From the NCBI GenBank assembly GCA_002256395.1, contig NKJG01000003.1, positions 310,001 to 374,000 of the forward strand: a stretch of 64,000 bases of DNA. The letters are read 5' to 3'. This document shows, piece after piece, positions 15,634-25,156 of this stretch. The notes under the pieces were generated by a model, which worked only from the letters and a program-made list of their open reading frames with translations, searched no databases and was not told the DNA's origin. This DNA comes from Bacteroidetes bacterium B1(2017) (GTDB taxonomy: Bacteria > Bacteroidota > Bacteroidia > UKL13-3). Position numbers and translations under genes: made by a program. Position 1 is the first letter of the stretch. Every line of letters starts with the position of its first letter.

Positions 15634-18000
15634 CTAATTATTTAAATTAACTTTAATTGAATCTCTTAACCTTACATTACTATGTAAAAACTGGTAACTA
15701 TCAAGGAGTTGACTAACTTCACTGTAGATATCTGTATGTTTTTTTGTATCCTTAATAGTAATAATTAAACAAAAATCCTGACTTGGCACTTGCTGATTTC
15801 GTTCATATTGTGATTCAATAAAATCCCTATAAACCCCATTTAACTTTAAATACCATTGCTTAGGAGCTTTTAGAAAATTTTCCCGATTACTGTCACGTAG
15901 CTCATCCAAATTTATTACCCATTTTTTTACTGGTTGGTACTTTTTGCCATAGGACAATAAGACCCTTTCTTTTTGAAAGGAGTTTTCTAAATCATTTATT
16001 ACCCTTTTGCTATAAAGCGCATCACTAAGTAAATTTTTGTTGCCTTTATCGGTACCAATCGGATTTTTAATTAATGCCTTGCTGGTATCTCTATCAACCT
16101 TCTCATTATATGTACCAAGAAAAACATCTATATTAGATTGACAGTATTCTAATCCTTGTTGCTTAGCTTCTAAAATTGGATCAGTTACAAGTGTTACGGT
16201 TATTTCACCATAATAATAGCCTTCTTCATCAACCATACTCTGTGGATAAGGAAAATCAAGGATATTTATATAGGAATTTTTTTCTAATGTGTCTTGTAAA
16301 ATAAGAGTTATTTCATTTGGTTCATTAAATAAAATATCATCTATTCCTGCTGGTTTACCGAATCCAGTCATTCTAATTTTATCCGAAATTTCCATTTTCA
16401 TTTCATCTGGATGTTTAGATGAATGTATTATTAATGCTTTAATTAAGGAAGAGTTAAATGTTTCATTTAAGGCATGATTTAAGCCAGCTGCTAATCCTGT
16501 TACACGTGGTGTAGCAAAACTAGTCCCAGATAATTTTTTAACTTTCCCATCTATGCCAAAAGATTTAACCCCATTAATAGTTGTTCTCCCAGCATGCAAT
16601 CCAGCATTTCCTCCATAATGAACCACATCGGGTTTGTTTAAATAAGCGGGTCCAGGACCAATACGAGTAAAAGGAGAGGGATTGTTTTTTGCATCTAAAT
16701 CATTTTCAGACTTTTCATGTGTAATTGAACCAACAACTAAACTTCGTATTGAATCTGCCCCTCGCGCTATTCTACCACGTGGTTTTCTTTTTTCAAAATT
16801 CCTACAATTTCCTACAGATTTAATTATCAAAACATTGTACTTGCTTTGAATATCATCAAGTGCCTTGCCAAAATCAGAAAACTCAAGTAAAGATGCCTCT
16901 GATGAGGAACCTAAAGACAAATTCCAAATCTTAATTTCCGAATTTCGTTTTATCGCATCCTCTATATTTATAATTAGCTCATCTTCCCTTATTGAAGTTT
17001 TATCTAAGTCAGGAAAAACAATAGCTTCAAAAACCTTACAACCGTTAAGTCCAATATAATTTTCTCCTTGCAACTCGTCCCCATAAATGAGCACTCCAGA
17101 AACAAATGTGCCGTGACCTTTATGGACATATTCAGATGGGATGTTTGTATGATTTTTACTTTCTATCCAAGGTTCTAATTGAGGAATTTTTTCAATACCA
17201 GTGTCCAATACTCCAACCAATGGATATGATTTATTTTCCTCGGGAACCTTGAAATCCACTGTTTCTTCGATAGAAAATTCATCTTGAATCAAATCATAAA
17301 TAGGCATATCTTCAACTGAAAACAACCCCTCAAAATCCTTTAAGCTATTTAAGGAGTCTAAACTTGGAATCTCTACACGATAAATATTCTGGTCAAAACT
17401 ATAACCTCCTGGCTTGGTTTTAATATTTTGTTCATTACAAAACAACTCGAAACTTAATCTTGCAATTTGGTCTAATTCATAATTTTGGAAATTAATTAAT
17501 TTAACCTTAAAAATCCGTTCCTCCTCGTTTACTATCTCAAGGATTGGGTCAAAGTCAACTAATTCACTAATGGAAGAAATTCCTTTCTGAATTGTAATAC
17601 TTTGAAAATCTTCCTCCGCTTTTTTGAAGTTTTGTTCGATTAAGCGTAAGTCATTTTCCTCATCAACTTTTACTAGGATATCATTTTCTCCAGTAAATCC
17701 AATCACATTAAGTTTATTATGTACATTGAAAATTTTGGACAAATCTCCTCTATGAGATTTAGCTATCGCGTCATCACTAAGTCTAGCTTTAAAAACAGTT
17801 GGTAAAAAGTTGTTAGAGGCAGATTTAGTTTTTATTTTATCTGAAAGCTTTGATAAATAGGATTGCAAAACTCTGCTCTTAGCAGACAATGCTTCACCTT
17901 TCAAAACCCATTCGGGTAATTTACCACCACCACCTTCTGTGTCTTGTTCGTCCTTTTGACGCTTTTCAAAAAACTTAATAGGGAGATTTTTTTCAGCCAT
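15634..18000 (-). CDS. subtilisin-like serine protease (S8), paired with AAA+ ATPase
   Basis: The 788-residue protein has the subtilase triad: Asp266 (GVLDTG), His296 (HGTFVSG) and Ser494 (GTSFATP), with oxyanion Asn398 (VGN). There is no signal peptide, so it acts in the cytoplasm. The first 255 residues are a long N-terminal region, possibly a substrate or inhibitory domain, and the last 240 are beta-rich. The AAA+ gene lies 11 nt upstream on the same strand. Cytoplasmic subtilase plus AAA+ pairs recur in bacterial genomes and are thought to be conflict or defence modules in which the ATPase controls the protease. The trigger and substrate are unknown. Confidence 0.85.
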   Translation of the reverse strand: MAEKNLPIKFFEKRQKDEQDTEGGGGKLPEWVLKGEALSAKSRVLQSYLSKLSDKIKTKSASNNFLPTVFKARLSDDAIAKSHRGDLSKIFNVHNKLNVIGFTGENDILVKVDEENDLRLIEQNFKKAEEDFQSITIQKGISSISELVDFDPILEIVNEEERIFKVKLINFQNYELDQIARLSFELFCNEQNIKTKPGGYSFDQNIYRVEIPSLDSLNSLKDFEGLFSVEDMPIYDLIQDEFSIEETVDFKVPEENKSYPLVGVLDTGIEKIPQLEPWIESKNHTNIPSEYVHKGHGTFVSGVLIYGDELQGENYIGLNGCKVFEAIVFPDLDKTSIREDELIINIEDAIKRNSEIKIWNLSLGSSSEASLLEFSDFGKALDDIQSKYNVLIIKSVGNCRNFEKRKPRGRIARGADSIRSLVVGSITHEKSENDLDAKNNPSPFTRIGPGPAYLNKPDVVHYGGNAGLHAGRTTINGVKSFGIDGKVKKLSGTSFATPRVTGLAAGLNHALNETFNSSLIKALIIHSSKHPDEMKMEISDKIRMTGFGKPAGIDDILFNEPNEITLILQDTLEKNSYINILDFPYPQSMVDEEGYYYGEITVTLVTDPILEAKQQGLEYCQSNIDVFLGTYNEKVDRDTSKALIKNPIGTDKGNKNLLSDALYSKRVINDLENSFQKERVLLSYGKKYQPVKKWVINLDELRDSNRENFLKAPKQWYLKLNGVYRDFIESQYERNQQVPSQDFCLIITIKDTKKHTDIYSEVSQLLDSYQFLHSNVRLRDSIKVNLNN

Positions 18001-18011
18001 TTTTCTTAGTA

Positions 18012-19109
18012 TTAAATTTCTTTGGATAAAACATTACGAACCTGACGTATAGAAACATTTAGTTTTTCCGCAATATTTGCTTGAGCAATACCGTTAATGT
18101 TTAAGTACTCAACTAATTTTTCATTGCTTGTAGAGCCATGATTTTCAAACTCAAATAACTCAATTAGTAAATCTTCATAAACAAGTTCTTTTTTGTTATG
18201 AATGATAACATGGGTCATAGCATTATTTAGAATTGATTTAATATCAGCAGGGGTTTTACCAACCATCAGCTTAACTAATTTTTCACTTCTTTTTTTATCC
18301 TCAAATAGGTCGTTTTTAAACTCTTTAAGAAAAACATTTATTAGAGATGAAATTTCCTCTTCACTAGGCTTTCCAATTTCAATAACGGTATTGAATCTCC
18401 TCCATATGGCTTTATCTAAAAGCTCTGGATGATTTGTTGCTGCGATAAGAATATTGTTTTCTGAAAAAGCATCAATGTTTTGTAACAGACTATTAATTAC
18501 TCTTTTTAATTCACCTAGTTCATATTGGTCATCCCTAGCTTTCGCAATAGCATCAAATTCATCTAGAAATAAAATACATGGCTTACGGTCAGCATAATCA
18601 AATATCTTTCTTATATTCTTTGAAGTATTTCCTAACAATGAAGATACAATTGCGTCAAGTCTAGCTGTAACTAAGGGCAATTGAGTTTTTTGTGAAATAA
18701 GCTTAGCAATAGACGTTTTACCTCCTCCTGGAACACCATATAATAGCAAACTATTATTAGTTTTAATCCCTGCCTTTATCAATGCTTTTTTATGATTAAC
18801 TGAATTTACAAAATCACTTATTTTGTTTTCGGTAATTTTGTCTAGGACAATTTGTTCACTTTCTGCTTCAGGCAAAATTAAATCCACAATATTCATTCTA
18901 CTTTCTTGATCCATTGGAGTAGTTGCAAGCTCATCCAAATTAACTGTACCTAATGATTTCTTCTTATCCAATAGATTCAAAATAACCTTCGACATTTTTT
19001 CTTCGCCATCAATGGCTAGCTTTTCTGCCAGAAGTCGAGCAAAACTAGAAACCTTCTTAATGTCTTTTTCTAGCCCTCCTTCAACAATTTTAATTAATTC
19101 TGTATACAT
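18012..19109 (-). CDS. AAA+ ATPase with C-terminal HTH, partner of subtilase
   Basis: The 365-residue protein is a classical single-ring AAA+ ATPase: Walker A GVPGGGKT at 125-132, Walker B FLDEFD at 181-186, sensor 1 in AATNHPEL near 225, and an arginine-finger-like WRRF at 236-239. The last 30 residues (INGIAQANIAEKLNVSIRQVRNVL) look like a helix-turn-helix, so it may also bind DNA. The N-terminal 95 residues are helical. It is first in a two-gene operon with the protease and has its own TAnnTTTG promoter with a small palindrome between the promoter elements, which suggests autoregulation. Confidence 0.85.
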   Translation of the reverse strand: MYTELIKIVEGGLEKDIKKVSSFARLLAEKLAIDGEEKMSKVILNLLDKKKSLGTVNLDELATTPMDQESRMNIVDLILPEAESEQIVLDKITENKISDFVNSVNHKKALIKAGIKTNNSLLLYGVPGGGKTSIAKLISQKTQLPLVTARLDAIVSSLLGNTSKNIRKIFDYADRKPCILFLDEFDAIAKARDDQYELGELKRVINSLLQNIDAFSENNILIAATNHPELLDKAIWRRFNTVIEIGKPSEEEISSLINVFLKEFKNDLFEDKKRSEKLVKLMVGKTPADIKSILNNAMTHVIIHNKKELVYEDLLIELFEFENHGSTSNEKLVEYLNINGIAQANIAEKLNVSIRQVRNVLSKEI

Positions 19110-19132
19110 AGTGATTTGGTTGTAATTCGATA

Positions 19133-19164
19133 CAAATATAGGTATTTTCGTAATACAAAAACAA
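19133..19164 (-). promoter_or_regulatory. promoter of the AAA+/subtilase operon
   Basis: Read on the - strand, TATATTTG (19133-19140) matches TAnnTTTG. A TTG (19162-19164) lies 21 nt upstream. Between them GTATT (19142-19146) and AATAC (19152-19156) form a small palindrome. A similar CGTAATA word recurs near 19190. The -7 box is 23 nt from the start codon. Confidence 0.5.
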
Positions 19165-19434
19165 TAAAGTGTATTTTTTTTATGTTTTACGTAATAATTA
19201 TGCCAATAAACGATATTTTAATAACAAACAAACTTTATTAAAAGCCTTGGGTTACACCTAGAGTGCCCTAATTATTATTTTTATTGAGTATAAATGGAAA
19301 AGTACAATTTTTAAGACCCAATTCGGGTTAAAATCTTTGAGGGGGTGATGCAAAATATAAGTTATAACTAAGAGAAACATTATTATTAGATAAATAATAA
19401 ATATGTTTGAACAAAAGTATTTAGCAACTCAAAA
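19165..19434. promoter_or_regulatory. intergenic region upstream of type I restriction operon
   Basis: This is AT-rich divergent spacer between the AAA+ operon and hsdM. TATGTTTG at 19402-19409 matches the TAnnTTTG box and lies 25 nt before the hsdM ATG, but no TTG element is seen at the expected distance. Nothing else is recognised. Confidence 0.35.
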
Positions 19435-21003
19435 ATGAGCGAAGACCAAAAGAAACAACTTGAACAACAACTCTGGAATATAGCAAACACCTTGCGAGGC
19501 AAAATGAATGCGGATGAGTTCCGCGACTATATTTTGGGCTTTATTTTCTATAAATACCTTGCCGAGAAAATGGAGATTTATGCAAACACCATTTTAAAAT
19601 CCGACAAGATTAAATACAAAGAGATAAAGGAAAACACCAAGCAAGGAAAAGAATACATAGAAGCAATTAAAGAGGAATCCCTAGAGAAATTGGGCTACTT
19701 CCTAAAACCTTCTGAACTGTTTAGCGAAGTAGCTAAACGTGGCAACAGCGATGTGGAAGGCGAAAACAATTTCATCCTTGAAGACTTGCAAAAAATCCTA
19801 AACAATATTCAGCTTTCTACAATGGGAACGGAAAGTGAAGAGGATTTTGACAACTTGTTTGAGGATATGGATTTGAACAGTACCAAACTTGGTAAAACTC
19901 CAGAAACGAGAAATGAAATTATTGCAAAGGTGTTATCGCACCTTGACAAAATTGATTTTAAACTGGAGCGAACCGAATTAGATGTTTTGGGCGATGCATA
20001 TGAATATCTTATTGGACAATTTGCCAGCGGTGCAGGAAAAAAAGCAGGTGAGTTTTATACTCCGCAGGAAGTAAGTAAAGTATTAGCAAAAATTGTAACC
20101 ACAGGAAAAAGCAAACTCAAATCAGTTTACGACCCAACTTGTGGTTCGGGTTCTTTGTTGCTAAGGGTAGCAAAGGAAGTAAAAGAGGTAAGCAACTTTT
20201 ACGGACAAGAAATGAACCGCACCACATACAACCTTGCCAGAATGAATATGATTTTGCACGGTGTACATTACCGCAAGTTCGACATCAAGCAAGATGATAC
20301 ATTAGAGCATCCGCAACACAATGGTAAACAATTTGAAGCCATTGTTGCTAATCCGCCATTTTCGGCTGTGTGGAGTGCAAACCCATTGTTTACAAGCGAT
20401 GACCGTTTTAGTCAATATGGAAAATTAGCGCCAAGCAGCAAAGCTGATTATGCTTTTGTACAACATATGATCCACCATCTGGCAGAAAATGGAACAATGG
20501 CAATTGTATTGCCTCACGGTGCATTATTTAGAAGCGGAGCAGAACAACACATTCGTAAATACTTAATCGAAGACCGAAATTATTTAGATGCAGTTATTGG
20601 TTTGCCTGCTAACTTATTTTACGGTACCCCAATACCAACTTGCATAATGGTTTTCAAAAAATGTAAAGAAAATCCAAATGATGTTTTGTTTATCAATGCG
20701 GCAGAACATTTTGAAAGAGGAACACAAAACACTTTACGCCAAGAAGACATTGACCGAATTGTTACTATTTACAGAGAAAGAAAGGAAGTTGAAAAATATA
20801 GCAGTCTGGCATCACTTGATTTTATTGCGGAAAACGAATACAACTTAAATATTCCTCGCTATGTAAATACCTTTGAGGAACAAGAAAGTGTTGACATTGC
20901 AACTGTTGCTAAAAAATTACGAAACCTTGAAAAAGAGATGAAAAATACAGATGCAGAACTAACGGCATTTTGTAAGGAACTTAAAATAGATACACCCTTT
21001 TAA
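19435..21003 (+). CDS. hsdM: type I restriction-modification system, DNA methyltransferase subunit
   Basis: The 522-residue M subunit starts with the conserved LWNIANTLRGKMNADEFRDY helix region. AdoMet motif I is DPTCGSGS (233-240), motif IV is NPPF (306-309), and FYTPQEV (207-213) is motif X. With the S subunit it would methylate adenines in a bipartite target. The full length and intact motifs indicate function. The hsdS ATG follows after 2 nt and hsdR follows that, forming one operon. Confidence 0.95.
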   Translation: MSEDQKKQLEQQLWNIANTLRGKMNADEFRDYILGFIFYKYLAEKMEIYANTILKSDKIKYKEIKENTKQGKEYIEAIKEESLEKLGYFLKPSELFSEVAKRGNSDVEGENNFILEDLQKILNNIQLSTMGTESEEDFDNLFEDMDLNSTKLGKTPETRNEIIAKVLSHLDKIDFKLERTELDVLGDAYEYLIGQFASGAGKKAGEFYTPQEVSKVLAKIVTTGKSKLKSVYDPTCGSGSLLLRVAKEVKEVSNFYGQEMNRTTYNLARMNMILHGVHYRKFDIKQDDTLEHPQHNGKQFEAIVANPPFSAVWSANPLFTSDDRFSQYGKLAPSSKADYAFVQHMIHHLAENGTMAIVLPHGALFRSGAEQHIRKYLIEDRNYLDAVIGLPANLFYGTPIPTCIMVFKKCKENPNDVLFINAAEHFERGTQNTLRQEDIDRIVTIYRERKEVEKYSSLASLDFIAENEYNLNIPRYVNTFEEQESVDIATVAKKLRNLEKEMKNTDAELTAFCKELKIDTPF

Positions 21004-21005
21004 CA

Positions 21006-22244
21006 ATGGAAAAACAACAAAGCAAAAAACCGCTTATAAGGTTTCCAGAGTTTAAAGATGCTTGGGAACATAAACGATTGAATGAACTTTTGCGCGAAGC
21101 AAAAAAGCGAAACGAAGATTTGAAATATGGCAAGGACGAAGTGCTTTCTGTTTCGGGAGAATTGGGTATTGTAAACCAAATTGAGCATTTAGGTAGAAGT
21201 TATGCCGGTGTTTCAGTTCACCAGTACCATATTGTAGAAGTTGGCGACATTGTTTATACTAAAAGCCCACTGAAAGCAAATCCTTTCGGAATTATAAAAC
21301 TCAACAAAGTCAAAGCAGGAATTGTATCTACGCTTTATGCCGTTTACAAAGTAAATCAGCAAAAGGCTTACGGACCTTTTATTGAATACTACTTTTCGTT
21401 AGATGCCAATACCAATCGCTATTTACGACCATTGGTGAGAAAAGGTGCTAAAAACACATTGCAAATATCTAATTCGGAATTTATAAGTGCAGAAATATTC
21501 GCACCTACTATTCCCGAACAAAAACATATTGCTTCTTTCTTTACGGTTTTAGACAAGAAAATTTTCGAGCTCAAACAAAAGAAAACACTTTTGGAGCAAT
21601 ACAAAAAAGGTGTAATGCTAAAACTGTTTTCGCAGGAGTTGAGATTTAAAGATGAGAATGGAAAAAGGTTTTCTAAATGGGAGAAGAAGAAATTAGGGGA
21701 AGTTTGTAAAATTTCTTCTGGTGGAACTCCAAGCAGAACTAAGCCCGCATATTGGAATGGAGATATTCCTTGGGTTTCAACATCTTTAATAAATTTTAAT
21801 GTCATTTTGAATGCTGAGGAGTTTATTACCTCGAAAGGTCTCTCAAACTCTTCAGCAAAGATTTATCCAAAAGGCACACTATTAATGGCAATGTATGGAC
21901 AAGGACAAACCAGAGGTAAAGTGGCTATGCTTGGCATTAATGCAGCAACAAATCAGGCTTGTGCGGCAATCATACCTGATTCAAATAAATTGGATTCTGT
22001 TTTCTTATTCCAAAATTTATCAAGTAGATATGATGAAATTCGTAACATCAGTAATTCAGGTGGTCAGCAAAATTTGAGCGGAGAACTATTAAAGGGTATA
22101 TCAATTGGATTTCCGTCAAAAGCGGAGCAATTTAAAATTGTAAATTTCTTTAATTCAATTGATGAAAAAATAGAACGCACTCAAAATCAAATTCAGCAAA
22201 CCGAAAAATATAAAAAAGGTTTGCTACAAAATATGTTTATTTAA
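21006..22244 (+). CDS. hsdS: type I restriction system specificity subunit
   Basis: The 412-residue protein has the usual two target-recognition domains, each followed by a conserved helix. The first half ends with IPEQKHIASFFTVLDKKI and EQYKKGVMLKLFSQ. The second begins with KKLGEVCKISSGGTPSRTKPAYW and ends with IDEKIERTQNQIQQTEKYKKGLLQNMF. It determines the DNA site for both methylation and cleavage. The stop overlaps the hsdR ATG by one base. The DNA target cannot be read from sequence alone. Confidence 0.95.
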   Translation: MEKQQSKKPLIRFPEFKDAWEHKRLNELLREAKKRNEDLKYGKDEVLSVSGELGIVNQIEHLGRSYAGVSVHQYHIVEVGDIVYTKSPLKANPFGIIKLNKVKAGIVSTLYAVYKVNQQKAYGPFIEYYFSLDANTNRYLRPLVRKGAKNTLQISNSEFISAEIFAPTIPEQKHIASFFTVLDKKIFELKQKKTLLEQYKKGVMLKLFSQELRFKDENGKRFSKWEKKKLGEVCKISSGGTPSRTKPAYWNGDIPWVSTSLINFNVILNAEEFITSKGLSNSSAKIYPKGTLLMAMYGQGQTRGKVAMLGINAATNQACAAIIPDSNKLDSVFLFQNLSSRYDEIRNISNSGGQQNLSGELLKGISIGFPSKAEQFKIVNFFNSIDEKIERTQNQIQQTEKYKKGLLQNMFI

Positions 22245-25138
22245 TGGCTAAGCAACCTGAACAAATATTAGAAGAACAATTGGTAGCACAACTGCAAAGG
22301 TTGGGTTATGGCTTGGTGCAATTGAAAGACGAAAAAGATTTAATTGGCAACCTTAAACAGCAATTAGAAAAACACAACAACATCCAATTCAGCAAAGCCG
22401 AATTTGAAAAAGTGTTGAATATATTGAGCAAAGGTTCTGTATTTGAAAAAGCGAAAACGCTAAGAGAAAAACAACACATTGTTAGAGATAATGGCCAGAA
22501 CCTATATTTTGAATTTATACAAACCGAACATTGGTGCCAAAATCAGTTTCAGGTTACGCATCAAATAACTGTTGAAGGAACTTACAAAAACCGCTATGAT
22601 GTTACCTTATTGGTAAATGGTTTGCCTTTGGTCCAAATAGAACTCAAACGTAGAGGGCTGGAATTGAAAGAAGCATTTAATCAAATCAACCGTTACCAAC
22701 GCCATTCATTTGGGGCAAATTCAGCCTTGTTTCAATACTTACAAATTTTCATTATCAGCAATGGGGTTAATACCAAGTATTACGCCAACAACAGGCATCA
22801 ATCATTTAAACAAACGTTCTACTGGACAGATAAAGAAAACAAACGTCTTACCAATATTCTCAATGGTTTTACCAGTGAGTTTTTAGAGCCATGCAACATT
22901 AGCAAAATGATATGCAAATACGTTGTGCTAAACGAAACCAATAAAATATTGATGGTGCTACGGCCATACCAATATTATGCAGTAGAAACATTAATTGATA
23001 GAGTAAAAAACAGCAACAAAAACGGATATATCTGGCATACTACTGGTTCGGGAAAAACTTTAACTTCGTTTAAAGCCAGTCAGATTTTAATGAACCTGCC
23101 ACAGGTAAAAAAAGTGGTGTTTGTGGTTGATAGAAAAGATTTGGATTACCAAACCAACAAAGAGTTCAACAGCTTTAGCAAAGGCTGTATTGACGGCACA
23201 GACAATACCAAACAATTGGTTCAGCAATTTGCAGATGATACCAAATTGTTAGTTACCACAATTCAAAAGCTCAATACTGCCATCAGCAAAAAACAGTATT
23301 TGAGCAAAATGGAAAAACTGCAAGACGAACGCATTATTTTCATTTTTGACGAATGTCACCGCAGTCAGTTTGGCGAAACACATAACCGCATCAAAGCATT
23401 TTTCAATAATATTCAGTTGTTTGGTTTTACAGGCACTCCCATTTTTGCCGACAATGCTGTAAAAAACGAATTGGGCAAACGAACCACTACCGAACTGTTT
23501 GGCGAATGTTTGCATAAATATGTAATTACCGATGCTATCAAAGACGAAAACGTGTTGAAGTTTTCAGTTGAATATGTTGGTAGGTATAAACGTAAAGAAA
23601 CCGCAACCGAAATAGATATTGAAGTAGAAGACATTGACACCAAAGAGTTGATGGAATCGCCAAAGCGATTAGAAAAAATTGCCGATTATATTTTGGCTAA
23701 CCATGGACGTAAAACCCATAATAGAGATTTTACTGCTATGTTTTGCGTTAGTAGTATTGAAGTACTTATACAATATTATGATTTACTTCAAAAGAAAAAA
23801 GTAGAAGGCAAACACGATCTTAAAATTGCCACTATTTTTAGTTACACCTCCAATAAAAATGATTTGGATGCCAATGGCTTTTTGGAAGATGAAATTGGCG
23901 CAATGGAAGATGAATTGCCAATGGCAGCAGAACCTGAGGGTGTTTGGAAATCAGCAGGCAGGGTTAAATCTATTAACCCACATAGTCGAGAAAAACTAGA
24001 CGAGTATATAGAACACTATAACAAACTATTTGAAACAAGATTTTCTACACACGATGGCCAATCGTTTTACAATTATTACAATGATGTTTCTAAAAAGGTA
24101 AAAGAGCGAAAAATTGACATCCTATTAGTAGTGAATATGTTTCTTACTGGGTTTGATAGCCCAACATTAAACACACTTTATGTAGACAAGAACTTGAAAT
24201 TTCACGGTTTAATTCAAGCTTATTCAAGAACCAATAGAATTTTAAACGAACAGAAATCGCAAGGGAATATTATTGTATTTAGAAACCTTAAGAATGCAAC
24301 AGACGAGGCAATAACTCTATTTAGCAACAAAGAAGCTATTGAAGTTATTATAATGAAGCCTTATGAGGATTATGCAGCAAAGTTTAACGAAGCCTTTATT
24401 TCATTACTTAAAATAGCTCCTACGGTTAATAGTGTAAATAATTTAACAAGCGAGGAAGATGAGTTAGAATTTATCAAAGCTTTCAGGGAGTTAATGCGCC
24501 TAAAAAATATTCTTGCAGCCTTTGCCGATTTTAAATGGGAAGACTTGGCCATGCCAGAGCAACTGTTTGAGGACTACAAAAGCAAATACCTTGATTTATA
24601 TGATAAGGTTAAAACCAATAATCAAAAAGAGAAGGTTTCGATTTTAGAAGATGTAGATTTTGAGTTGGAATTAATACATAGGGATGAAATAAACGTTACA
24701 TACATTATCCAGTTACTTATTAAGTTAAAATCCAAGGTACAAGGAGATGTTACCCAATTTGAAAATGAAATATTTGGTTTATTAGGCAGCGAAACCAATC
24801 TACGTAGCAAACGAGAGTTAATTGAAAAGTTCATTAAATCAAATCTGCCTGATATTGAAGATTCATCAAACATTCCAGATGAATTTGAAAAATTCTGGAA
24901 CCAGGAACAGCAAAACGCTTTTCAAAAATTAGTTAAGGAAGAAAATCTAGACTCAACAAAAACTGAAAAAATTATCGAAGACTACCTATTTGCAGAGCGT
25001 GAGCCGCTCAGAGATGAAGTTTTAGAATTAATAGAGGGAAACAAACCAACCCTCCTGGAGCGAAAAAAAATCGGGGACCGAATACTTAGCAAAATCATTG
25101 GATTTGTAGATACGTTTGTGAATGGGATGGTTGGGTAA
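22244..25138 (+). CDS. hsdR: type I restriction system endonuclease/translocase subunit
   Basis: The 964-residue R subunit has an N-terminal PD-(D/E)xK nuclease with Asp119 and Glu133-x-Lys135 (QIELKRR), a Walker A TGSGKT at 267-272, DECH box at 369-372 and FTGTP motif III near 395. The helicase C-half contains TGFDSPTLNTLYVDKNL and AYSRTNRIL. A helical C-terminal region follows for assembly with the methylase. All key residues are intact, so the system should restrict. The SIR2-like gene starts only 18 nt later and is probably co-transcribed. Confidence 0.95.
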   Translation: MAKQPEQILEEQLVAQLQRLGYGLVQLKDEKDLIGNLKQQLEKHNNIQFSKAEFEKVLNILSKGSVFEKAKTLREKQHIVRDNGQNLYFEFIQTEHWCQNQFQVTHQITVEGTYKNRYDVTLLVNGLPLVQIELKRRGLELKEAFNQINRYQRHSFGANSALFQYLQIFIISNGVNTKYYANNRHQSFKQTFYWTDKENKRLTNILNGFTSEFLEPCNISKMICKYVVLNETNKILMVLRPYQYYAVETLIDRVKNSNKNGYIWHTTGSGKTLTSFKASQILMNLPQVKKVVFVVDRKDLDYQTNKEFNSFSKGCIDGTDNTKQLVQQFADDTKLLVTTIQKLNTAISKKQYLSKMEKLQDERIIFIFDECHRSQFGETHNRIKAFFNNIQLFGFTGTPIFADNAVKNELGKRTTTELFGECLHKYVITDAIKDENVLKFSVEYVGRYKRKETATEIDIEVEDIDTKELMESPKRLEKIADYILANHGRKTHNRDFTAMFCVSSIEVLIQYYDLLQKKKVEGKHDLKIATIFSYTSNKNDLDANGFLEDEIGAMEDELPMAAEPEGVWKSAGRVKSINPHSREKLDEYIEHYNKLFETRFSTHDGQSFYNYYNDVSKKVKERKIDILLVVNMFLTGFDSPTLNTLYVDKNLKFHGLIQAYSRTNRILNEQKSQGNIIVFRNLKNATDEAITLFSNKEAIEVIIMKPYEDYAAKFNEAFISLLKIAPTVNSVNNLTSEEDELEFIKAFRELMRLKNILAAFADFKWEDLAMPEQLFEDYKSKYLDLYDKVKTNNQKEKVSILEDVDFELELIHRDEINVTYIIQLLIKLKSKVQGDVTQFENEIFGLLGSETNLRSKRELIEKFIKSNLPDIEDSSNIPDEFEKFWNQEQQNAFQKLVKEENLDSTKTEKIIEDYLFAEREPLRDEVLELIEGNKPTLLERKKIGDRILSKIIGFVDTFVNGMVG

Positions 25139-25156
25139 ATTTTATATTTAAAACGA

